From Gautieria morchelliformis (taxonomy: Eukaryota > Basidiomycota > Agaricomycetes > Gomphales > Gomphaceae), in contig WHVA01000025.1 of assembly GCA_015179125.1 (NCBI GenBank), forward strand, positions 372,001 to 436,000: a stretch of 64,000 nt of DNA, in the 5' to 3' direction. Each line of letters begins with the position of its first letter. Position 1 is the first letter of the stretch. A program made the position numbers and the translations under genes. Shown here in pieces: positions 44,536 through 54,694 of this stretch. The notes under the pieces are model-generated. The model was not told the origin of the DNA and made no database searches. It saw nothing but the letters and a program-made list of their open reading frames with translations.

Positions 44536-46859
44536 TGTTCTGGCACATTCTTTTTATGATTAAAATATTAGATGGTGCCTTTAGCAAACAATTTCTATTG
44601 CTTAGCGGTTGGGACCGCTATGTCTGTCCCTCTCCTGTGTGCTGACTAAGCCTCTCGAGGTGCGTCTGGCACTGATGGATGGCGGTCACGTGACCGTGTC
44701 GACAAGAGAATGGTCTCGATCTAAGGGATAACTAAATCAAAAGGCTTCACTTTTGAGGTAGTCTAGAGTAAACAGTAATAGTGAACTCTCAACGAAGAAT
44801 TGGAGTAAACTATCAAGATCTAAGTTCTGTAGCTATCAAACAAGACTACAGCGACTTCAAGGGGTGAAACAGTTGATTCTGGATGATTGATTCATACATT
44901 CGTAGTAGCTATTTATACTATACTAGTGGTAACTATTAGTGTTTGAGTGTCATGACACGTTTATTTCCCATACTCAGGTGCTCTGTCCTGCCATTTCTCA
45001 CCCCATTTCCATGTTCGTTCCGATCACCATTGTCATGTTCGGCAACCGATTCTCGCTGTTTGTGCCAATTACCCTAGCCACGCTGTCAAACGCACGATCG
45101 ACGTCTTTGGACTGACTTGGCAGTCATTGCTGGGTCTACCACCTCCCCTGCTCGACCCTCTTCCGATGGTGTTCTGGGAATTGGATTGTCATGGCCTGTG
45201 TATTTCCTGCACCTTGTTACCCCCATTTCCCCTTTCGCTACTCCTCCCCAGTGTTCGCTTGGCTTCACCCTCCACCTCGACCTCTCCTCCTCTATGTCAC
45301 CTCTGTTCGCCCTTCCTCACATTTCGCTGAACGACCATTCGCTGCTCGCATCATTTGCCAGCAGGCACACCATCAAATCATGATCGACATCCCTATCTGG
45401 CATGATGGCTCGTCGGTAACTCCATCAGCTTCTCGATCCAACCCCCTTTTGGTGTTCATATGAGCAGGGTGCGTTCGCGGGGCATCCTACCCGTAGGTCA
45501 TGTGGGATCAACCCAGTAGATGAAGAACCCGTGCAGGGCAGTGTATATGCAGGCCCCAAGACATGATTTCGTACACAGGTGTCTTCGCCACCTTCACTCT
45601 CTGTCGTTTCATGTTCTCCCTCTTCTCTCATTCTATTGTATGTTTATTTCATCTATGTTGTATCATGACTGCGCACCCCTATCCAACACTGACTCGTGAC
45701 AGCCTCTTTCCTATTCGCTGATACCTTACGAGCATTCGATATAAGTAGTTTACATTCGCATGTATATTCCCCAGTTCAATTATCATACGTCGTTCATCTT
45801 GTGCAAATTTGACCTCGCTGTGGTCATCGTCTTAAGCCTTCTCTTGGAGATTTCCATCATCGACTAGCAGAGGACTTAGGCATCACTGGTGAGTTCTCAT
45901 ACTTCATCTTTGTTACCTTAGCCTTTGAACCATTTTCTGTGCTGTTGGCGAAGGGATTGTCGAGACTTAGACAGCCCTTCCGTGAGACCTTGCACGTTAC
46001 ATCGTCAAGTGCCACAGGCTATTTCGCTATGACTGTAGATAGGGTGAGCCCCGTTCGGGCAACCCTCTTACATTGTGAACATTCATTGGTTCATCTATTC
46101 ACCGAATGGCATACTTATTCGCACAAGTTATTCGGGCATTCGCTGTGTTCACTAATACACGATATTAACACCTAAAAACCAATCTTGACATTGAGATAGT
46201 GAGTCGATGTGTCGAAAAACTACTTGTAACTAGAGGGGTGACTAATTATAGTCATAAAGTCATGGGAGTGATGGATAGTATCAGGGTTGTTAAGATTTGG
46301 AATAGAGTCTTGTACCTATTATACAAAGCCCCTGTCTACATGGTGTCAAGATAGTAGTCAGCTGGTCATGTCATGGAGCTCAATAGAAAATAGAAATTAA
46401 ATCTCTCCTGCATAGCATAAATGCTAGGCTTGGTGATGGAGCCGCTGTCTCTGTGCCTCTTCTGTGGGGCAGCTAATTGAGCACACGTATTAGGAATGTC
46501 ATTCTGAGGTCATTCCATGACATCCTGTGCTCCTGCACAGTCTACACTCCTCTGCGGCATTTGGTTCCCGCACCTCCTCGGTGCCTGTGGCCTGGCACCT
46601 GTCGACGTCATGGCCGATGCCAACAGTCAATAGGCACGCTGTCTCTGATCGACTGCATGTGGCCAATTCCTGTATCCCTGTATCTTATCTAATCTGTAGA
46701 TAAGATAGCCGTTCGTGATGTCATGTATCTGTCATCTGTGTTGATGTCCGTCGTAAGTGTCGTTCCTATTCTTTTTTAGTCATTTTTTCTTTCTTTCTTT
46801 TATTAGCTTCTTTGTGTACATAGATGATTAAAAATAGAATAATTGCATATAGCATAACA
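44536..46859 (-). mobile_element. Family E LTR-like repeat, copy 1, interrupted by long-LTR copy D (fossil)
   Basis: Outside the nested LTR (44,948-46,190) it aligns with 62,590-63,667 along about 1.08 kb. Read on the minus strand it begins TGTTATGC and ends GAACA. A TATA-type box (TATAAATAGCT, about 44,918 in minus orientation) sits at a promoter-like place, so a solo LTR in reverse orientation is the best guess. No target duplication is evident. Confidence 0.65.
44948..46190 (-). mobile_element. Solo long-LTR, copy D, with TTGAG target duplication (fossil)
   Basis: This 1,243 bp LTR runs TGTCATGACA to CCAATCTTGACA and is inverted relative to copies A and B as displayed. The flanks TTGAG at 44,943-44,947 and 46,191-46,195 are identical, and family E sequence resumes on both sides. 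The GAATAGC/GCGAAT-rich sequence is characteristic of this LTR. Confidence 0.92.
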
Positions 46860-47172
46860 ATTCTAAGGCACATACTCATGCACATATGAGTTACCAACCC
46901 CACATATCAGGCACACATACCTCTAGCCAGCCAAAGACTTTGGAACTCAGTCTCAGGTCTGAGTTGAATGCAGGAGAAGTTTGGTGGTTTAGGATGTGCT
47001 CAAACATTGACTAGGGCTGAGCATGAAAGTGGTTTAGGAAAGGGTCTCTACTAGTTCTAATTTAACTAACCATTGCACCTAGTGAGCACAGTCATGGTTT
47101 CCCAGTTTTCACTGTCCACAATGATGACCACATTTTATTTGTGATGACCCTAATCCATGTGCCCTGAAGAAC
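46860..47172. other. Spacer, nothing recognised
   Basis: Short AT-leaning DNA between two LTR-derived repeats, with no frame or motif of note. Confidence 0.4.
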
Positions 47173-48151
47173 TGTCAAGGTTGGTTTGTAGGCGTTAATA
47201 CCATGTATTAGTGAACACAGCGAATGCCTGAATAACTTGTGCGAATAAGTGTGCCGTTTGGTGAATAGGGTGAACCAATAAATGTTCAGAAGATAAGAGG
47301 GCTGCCCGATCGGGGCTCGCCCTATCTACAGTCATAGCGAAATATCCCGTGGCACTTGACGATGTAACGTGCAAGGTGTCACGGAAAGGTTGTTTAAGTA
47401 GCAACAATCCTTTTGCTGGAGAAGGCACTCCTTCAGAGCCCTTCGCCAACAGCACAGATAATAGTTCAAAGGCTAAGGTAATGAAGATGAAGTATGAAAA
47501 CTCACCAGTGATACTTACTTAAGTCTTCCTCTGGTCGAAGGTAGAAATATACAGGAGAGGGCTCAAGACGATAGTCACAGCGAGGTCAAGTTTTGCACAA
47601 GATGGATGTATGATAATTGAACTGCAGAATATACATGCGAATGTAGACTACTTATATTGAATGCTCATATGATGTTAGCAAATAGGAAAGAGGCCATCTG
47701 GAGTCAGGGTTGGATAGGGGTGCAAACATGAAATGACAGGGAGGAAAGGGGACGAAGGTACTTCTGTACAAAACCACACCTTGGGACCTGCATATATGCC
47801 ACCCTGCATGGACTCTTCATCTGCTGGGTTGATCCCACATGACCTATGGGTAGGACGTCCTGCGAATGCATCCTGGCCATATGAACACCTAAAGGGGTTG
47901 GATCGAGAAGATGATGGGGCCAGTGATGAACCATCACACTGGGTAAAGGGTGTCGATTGTGTTTGATGGTGTGCCTGCTGGCGAATTATGCGAGCAGCAA
48001 ATGGTCATTCAGTGAATGGAGCGAAGGGTGAATTGAGTGAACATAGAGGAGCAGTGGTTGAAGGGTAGGGTGAATTCAGGCGAAGATGCAGGGGGAGCAA
48101 TGAGGGGGAATGTAGAGACAATGAGGTAAGGGAAATAGACGGGTCATGACA
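47173..48151 (+). mobile_element. Solo long-LTR, copy A, with AGAAC target duplication (fossil)
   Basis: It is 979 bp, from TGTCAAGGTTGG to GGGTCATGACA, flanked by AGAAC at 47,168-47,172 and 48,152-48,156. It is displayed in the orientation shared with copies B and C; which strand is the sense strand is inferred only from family comparison. Confidence 0.92.
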
Positions 48152-48436
48152 AGAACCACCTGAATTTGGGTTGAGTTATGGCATCTAGCCATGTCGGTGT
48201 TCAATGTTGATCACTTGTACATGTGTTTCTGCTTTATATTTTTCTTTGCTAATTATCCTTGACAGACACTTGGTCGAAAACATTGCAGCAATGAAGTGCA
48301 AGATATTTTGGCTAGTTTAATGTAAGAACATGCAAAATTCTGCCCATAATTTTCAGCAAGAAATGGTGAAGAGCACTCAGGCAATGATGGATCAGGTACA
48401 TTCACAGGTTGTCATTAATAACAGAATTTTGCATAA

Positions 48437-48836
48437 CACTGCAGGCATATAAAAGTTTTCTTGTCTGAAAAACTGTTGAAAAAACTGTAAAGATTTTCTA
48501 AATATTTTTAGTGTTTTTTATGTAAAAAAAACTATAATAAATTTTTGTGTTTTTAGTAGAATTTGTTAAGCAAGAAAATAGTAAAAAATTTCAAAGTTTT
48601 TTTTCAGGGTTTTTATGGGTTTCTTTGTGTTTTCACAAAGAAACTTTTAAAAAGACATAAAAAAACCCTGCAAAAAACTTTAAACTTTTTTACAATTTTC
48701 TTGCTCAACAAATTCTAACAAAAACATAAAATTTTGTTAAAGTTTTTTTTACATTAAAAACACTAAAAATAATTGGAATATCTTCACAGTTTTTTGAACA
48801 GTTTTCAGACCAGAAAATTTTTATATGCCTCCAGTG
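48437..48836. mobile_element. 400 bp foldback MITE with CACTG ends, TAA target duplication
   Basis: The ends CACTGCAGGCATATAAAAGT and, read inward from the right, CACTGGAGGCATATAAAAAT face each other. The whole element folds into one long AT-rich hairpin with its turn near 48,640. TAA flanks both sides (48,434-48,436 and 48,837-48,839). The ends resemble those of the MITE at 26,478-27,044 (CACTGGAG, then CAT), so the two are related. No coding sequence is present. Confidence 0.88.
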
Positions 48837-49504
48837 TAAGTTTGCCAGCCTTGACACCAAGTAAGTGTCTGGCCTATGTGTGCAAACCACACAGGGTTAA
48901 TGACTCCCCATGTCTTATTTACCATGCCTCAATTGAGTGTATGGGCATGCACTCTGGTACATTTTATGGGGTGGGGCTGGGTTAGCGCAGATGGATCTAA
49001 CCCAGACCAAGCACCCGTTGGGATAATGTGAAGGGAGAGCCTCCACTTTGAACCACCCCCTCACCCCAGTTGTAGCAGTAATTACTACAGTGGTTCACCC
49101 CACCAATAGGTGTCAATAAGTGTTAGGGTTATGAGGCTCCTGAACTTCCATCTGGGATATAAGACCTACTGAAACTGGCTGGTACTGATATGTATCTAAG
49201 GTGATTAGGCATTGTAAACAAACAGGAAGTATCCTATGTTGGTGCCAGCATATATCTGGCTTACTTCGGTAACTATGATACCCTAGCATGTAAAGCACCT
49301 TTATTACTCTATTCTGCTTTCCTGGTAGAGACGGCCTATATAGGGCCTTGCCCCAATGTGGCAGTATAATAAACAGAATTATAAGATATATATATATTAT
49401 GGGGTAGCTATCTAGCTGGCTTATAAATCTATTCATAGACAAACAAAGGACCTGGCATTGCTTACTCCTATGTTGTGGCATGTTCATGTAAAGATAATGC
49501 AGGG
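48837..49504. other. Spacer, nothing recognised
   Basis: It contains an imperfect GGGTTAGCGCAGATGGATCT stretch that looks tRNA-like at a glance but does not fold as a tRNA. Otherwise there are only short frames. Confidence 0.4.
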
Positions 49505-50620
49505 ATTTGAGTTGCAACATGCAATCCCAGTGTTCAATGTGGATGGAAGCCCCAATGAGGCAGGTCCATCACGGAAATAGTAGACACAATTCTCCGCTAT
49601 GATGGACATATGGAACGCACTTCATTTGCAGTCACCAGCCTGGGGAAGCAAGGCATCATCCTTGGGCTTACCTGGCTGCAGGAGCACAACCCAGAGATAG
49701 ACTGGCAGACTTGGAAGGTGCTGATGAGTCGACACCTGACCAGGTGTCACATGTGCAGTGTCACATGTGCAGGTCGGAAGTGTGGAAGGACCATCAGGAG
49801 CAGCAGAAGACCAAATGGCTCATACAGACATGTCATTCTGGCCCTCACCCATTGCTTGTGGAAGAGGATTCAGAAGCAGAATATGAACCAGAACCCACTC
49901 CCTATTCTGACTCCAACTCCAACGTCATCCAACTCAGCCTGGAAGACACTTTGGCAGAAGGGGAGCACTTGCTGTACGTAAACCTTCTGCCGGAAGCAGA
50001 ACATGTCCGCCCCACCGGAAATATTTCACAATGCCTTGCAGAAGCTTCCAGGAAGCATGATAAAGTGGAGGTGGAGATTCTGGAGTACCTGCCAGAGTTC
50101 GAGGACGTCTTTGCCAAGGAGTCATTTGATGCCCTGCCTCCACAGAAGCTGTGGGACCATGCCATCGAGTTGGAGCCTGGGTCAAAACCCACCAACTGTA
50201 AGGTCTACCCGCTGTTGCCCAGGGGAGCAGGTAGAACTTGATGCATTCCTTACGGAGAATCTCTGTACTGGGAGGATCCGCCCCTCCAAGTCACCAATGG
50301 CATCTCCTGTGTTCTTCATTAAGAAGAAGGACGGCTCTCTCAGACTTGTGCAGGATTACCCGGCCTTGAATGTGATCACAATCAAGAACCGGTACCCCAT
50401 TCCACTCATTTCTGAACTGATCACACAACTCTGTGGTGCAAGGTACTTCACTAAGCTGGATGTCTGCTGGGGTTTCAACAATGTTCAGATCCGTGAGGGA
50501 GACAAGTGGAAGGCTGCATTCCGCACCAACCGAGGACTCTTTGAGCCACAGGTCATGTTCTTTGGCCTCACCAACAGTCTCTGTCCTGTCACATTCCAAA
50601 AGATGATGAATGACTTTTAG
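49505..50620 (+). mobile_element. Gypsy-1-like fragment: protease end to reverse transcriptase (fossil)
   Basis: It aligns with 32,695-33,790 of Gypsy-1, including the [17 protein letters not shown] reverse-transcriptase motif. It is truncated at both ends and broken. Relative to Gypsy-1, many CG dinucleotides have become TG or CA. Confidence 0.88.
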
Positions 50621-50884
50621 AGGAGTGCCTTCGCCAACAAAGGGGTCATCTACCTCAGATAACCCTTCTTCATCACTTCGGACCATTTTTTCGAGTGTTG
50701 TAAAGGCTTCGCTTCAACTGTAGACTTGGGGTCCATCTATCATATACCCCTTTGTAGTATTAGTAGTAGGCTGGTACCCATCACCAGCTATGTCATTGAT
50801 TCACACAGGGACCTCTTGGTTTGCTATGTCCAGGTGTCTCAGATTCATCGACACCCGCTATTAAACCTTAAAAGAACCAATTCT
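50621..50884. other. Spacer, nothing recognised
   Basis: This separates two Gypsy-1-like pieces in opposite orientation. A short resemblance to the long-LTR interior (CCTTCGCCAACA) occurs at its start. Confidence 0.35.
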
Positions 50885-51090
50885 GACAGTCTGCTGCATG
50901 GCAGAATGTACCTGGTTGTTGTATTGGAATTCCGCCAGTGGAAGTAGTTCATCCCAGTCATCCTGCCTCTCGTTGACAAAGAGGCGGAGATATGGCTCTA
51001 GCTCCTGATTGACCCATTCTGTCTGTCTGTCACCCTGTGGATGGTATGCCATGGTGGCAGCCAGCTTTATTCCGAGCAGGTAGTCACGAA
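50885..51090 (-). mobile_element. Gypsy-1-like integrase fragment (fossil)
   Basis: This is the reverse complement of about 35,380-35,560 of Gypsy-1, encoding the integrase stretch with YHPQGD and [20 protein letters not shown]. It is a short, truncated piece, inverted relative to the fragment at 49,505-50,620. Confidence 0.85.
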
Positions 51091-52179
51091 AATTGTGACT
51101 AGATGAGAGGACACTCGTTAGACAAGGACTATATTTGGACAATAGTTTATCACCAAAAATCCTGAAATAAGGATTAGAACATGGTTGCTCACATTGCATA
51201 GAAAGGTAAGTGACCCCGAAGCATGGAGGTAATGGATCCACTGTCTCGGATAGTGCGGTAACCAACCATATTCGACCGCTCTCACATATGGCCCATAAAT
51301 TTATATAACACAAGACAGAAGTATACACCTCCATAAAGAAACAAAGTTCACTGAGTTAGATCCAGTTTCAGATGTCATAGCTTGACTTACAAGTCAAAAC
51401 CAACTCAAACAGCCTATATGTTGGACTATTAAAAAATGAGGTAATTTCAATCGCGAGACTATGGCTCACGTAAGTGTAATGCTGGAGGTATGTGCCTGAG
51501 AAATGTTGAATAGGCATCCTAACAGTTGTTCAGGTTGGAATCCAGGCATCAGGCTACTGAGGGCTGCGAAAAGGGACACAAGAACCACCTCTGCCTGAAG
51601 TATATATACCTTATAATGAGTTATCATTGAGGCATGGATTGGTGCAGCGACGTACCGAGGGTTTGAATGAGTTAGAGGAAACTCAACTTGTGTAAAGGAC
51701 AATCAAAAACATGCGAACTGTGACAAGAGATGTGTAAGTGAAGATGAGGAGCACCTGTACTATGTATACAATGCTTAATATTGTGGAATAAATTGTCCAG
51801 CCCCAACGCCAGCAAGAAGTCGCAGGAGGCCAATGAGCAATCACGATTATGAGAAATAGTGTTGATTTTGTTGTAAACTGTGAGTGGCCGAGAGTGATTA
51901 GTTGCTATCGCTGTGGATAGACTTTCTGCATACAAATTTGTAGTGTTATAGATGTGATTGGTATGTACCTGTAATATTTTTGGTGGAAAGCAGCTGAGTC
52001 TTACACATCCATGGCCCACAGTCTGCCAGAGGCTGGCCATATAGTAAGCATGACACCTCCTCTCCCTTTCCAGCACCCCTCATCTGCTTGCAGTATAACC
52101 TGCAGCAACTCCCTGTCAACAACAGTTTGCAGTGGGTGATCGGATGCCTTCTACAAGGGGGGCTTGGGTCTCATCTATC
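51091..52179. other. Unassigned DNA
   Basis: The longest frame (minus, 52,076-51,672) has no recognisable features. No repeat shared with the rest of the window was noticed. Confidence 0.4.
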
Positions 52180-53450
52180 TGTCAAGATTGGTTTTTAGGC
52201 ATTAATATTGTGTATTAGTCAACATAGTGAATGCCCGAATAGCTTGTGTGAAGAAGTGTGCCGTTTGGCGATAGGATGAACCAATAAATGTTCAGAAGGT
52301 AAGAGGGCTGCCCGAACGGAGCTTGCCCTATCTACAGTCGTAGCGAAGTAGCCCGTGACACTTGATGATGTGATGTGCAAGGTGTCATGGGAAGGTTGTT
52401 CAGCAGCAATAATCCTTTTGCCGGCAAAGGCGCTCCTTCGGAGCCCTTTGCCGACAGCGTCGATAATAGTACGAAGGCTAAGGTAATGAAGGTGAAGTAC
52501 GAAAAATCACCAGTGGTGCTTAAGTGCTCCTCGGGTCGAAGATAGGGATCTACAGGAGAGGGCTCAAGATGATGGTCACAGTGAGGTCAAGTTTTGCACA
52601 AGATAGACATATGATAATTGAACTGGGGAATATACATGTGAATGTAAACTACTTATATCAAATGCTCACATGATATCAGTGAATAGGAAAGAGGCCGCCA
52701 TGAGTCAGGGTTGGATAGGGGTGCACAGTCAGGATACAGAATAGATGAAATACATATACAATAGAATGAAAGAGGAGTGCGAACATGAAACGACAGAGAG
52801 GAAGGAGAGCGAAGGTACCTATGTACGAAAACACGCCTTGAGACCTGCATACATGTCACCCTGCACGGACTCTTGGTCTGCTGGGTTGATTCCACACGAT
52901 CTACGGGTAGGACACCCCATGAATGCATTCCAGCCATAGGAATGCCCAAAGGGGGTTGAGTCGAGAAGGTGATAGGAGCAGTGATGAACCATCAAGCCGG
53001 GTGAAGGATGTCGACTGTGTTTGATGGCATGCCTACTGGTGGCGTATGATGCGAGTAGCAAATGGTCATTCGCTGAATGCAGCGAAGGGAAAATGGAGCG
53101 AACATAGAAGAGGCATGGCCGAAGGGAAGGGCAAAGCCGTATGAACATAGAGGAGGAGTGGTGAAAGGGAAAATAGGGATAGCTGGGTACAAGAAATAAA
53201 TGAGTCGTGACATCCGGCCATAGGAACACCCAAAGGGGGTTGAGCTGAGAAGGTGATAGGACCAGTGATGAACCATAAAGCTGGGTAAAGGACGTCAATC
53301 GTGTTTTGATGGCGTAGCTACTGGCGAATGATGCAAGTAGCGAATAACCGTTCGGCAAATTCAGCGAATAGCGAATGGAGCAAACATAGAAGTGGAGTGA
53401 TGAAAGGGAGGATGGAGTTACTGGGTATAAGAAATAAACAAGTCATGACA
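52180..53450 (+). mobile_element. Solo long-LTR, copy B, with an internal tandem duplication (fossil)
   Basis: It runs from TGTCAAGATTGG to AAGTCATGACA, 1,271 bp. Its last 238 bp (53,213-53,450) repeat the preceding LTR end, which closes with GTCGTGACA at 53,212, and this accounts for the extra length relative to copy A. The flanks CTATC and CTCTC look like a once-identical 5-bp duplication. Confidence 0.85.
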
Positions 53451-54325
53451 CTCTCCAAACAGGATCCACTCGCGCTCACTCCTCAAAAAGGTTTTGGTCA
53501 CGCATGCCTTCACTGAGCGTTTGCTGCCAGACTACTTCTTCTTCACGACCTCTTTTACGACTTGCACTCCATATCTGATCCCCCCTCATTGTGTTCTGCC
53601 TTACGACAACCCCAACATTCAACCCTATTGCAGAGTTGTATTCTCACATCAATGTCCCCCTGGCTCCGTTTGATGGCACTCTTGCAGCGTCGGCGATCTC
53701 TTATCCTGCGCGTGGCTAACGATTCAGGATACGGGTGTGCTTTATACTCCCCTTTTGTCAGGTCTAGCTCTAATAATTAGTTTTATTTAGAGAACCTGCT
53801 GGTGTGTACGCTACCCAACCACCGGCCTATCTCGCCGATAGTTTCCGCACACTGCTATGTGCTACACTTCTACAACCATCTGCTATCTTGCTGGCACTTT
53901 GGTACATAGCCCACTTCCCCGTCTTTTTCAGCGTCTTCACCTACAATTCTAAGTCCCAAAGCAAGGAGTTTAAGTTTCATTGGTAACTTCTTGGTGAAGG
54001 GTCCCAAGATTCAGGCTCGGAACAAACGAGGCTGCTGTTAGAGGCATGTGCACGCACCATTTCGACTGCTTCTCCTTGGTGTTATGCTTGCCAACAACTG
54101 GCTCAATGACAATATGTTTTCTAACAAGACATGGTGTGTTATTTTGCCTTGCCTCTCTAGTCTAGTCTAGTCTAGTATGTTTGACCACATCAATAGGCAT
54201 CAAGTATCTGGTGTTCCCATGCATGCACTGAACAGGCTCGAGAGCCTTGGTCTTGATCTTCTTTCACACGACTTGTCGATGCTTCCCCGGGCGTGGGAAC
54301 AGTGGCTCAATCACATGCAGACCTA
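53451..54325 (+). pseudogene. Degraded protein-like sequence, family unknown
   Basis: The plus-strand frames read FTERLLPDYFFFTTSFTTC near 53,510, then a hydrophobic SAILLALWYIAHFPVFFSVF near 53,880, then LLLEACARTISTASPWCYAC near 54,030. The pieces look like one decayed protein with a membrane segment, broken by stops. A TCTAG pentamer array occurs at about 54,155-54,175. I cannot name the family. Confidence 0.3.
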
Positions 54326-54694
54326 TGTCAAGATTGGTTTTAGGCGTTAATATCGTGTATTAGTGAACACAGCGAATGCCCGAATAACTTGTGCGAATAA
54401 GTATGCCGTTTGGCGAATAGGTGAACTAACAAATGTTCACAAGATAGGAGGGTTGCCCGAACGGAGCTCGCCCTATCTACAGTCGTAGCGAAATAGCCCA
54501 TGGCACTTGACGATGTAACGTGCAAGGTGTCACAGAAGGGCTGTCTAAGTAGTGACAATCCCTTCGCTGGCGAAGGTGCTCCTTCGGAGCCCTTCGCCGA
54601 CAGCACAGAAAATAGTTCGAAGGCTAAGGTAACGAAGATGAAGTATGAGAACTCACCAGTGATGCCTAAGTCCTCTTCTGGTCGAAGATAGAAA
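54326..54694 (+). mobile_element. Long-LTR, copy C, first part (fossil)
   Basis: It starts TGTCAAGATTGG and matches the first 370 bases or so of copies A and B, then stops abruptly where the Gypsy-2 region begins. Pieces of the opposite LTR end occur at 61,705-61,840 and 61,865-62,085. Confidence 0.8.

Noticed and set aside
48975-49075. tRNA-like stretch (GGGTTAGCGCAGATGGATCT)
   Set aside because: It lacks the T-loop consensus and an acceptor stem at the right spacing.
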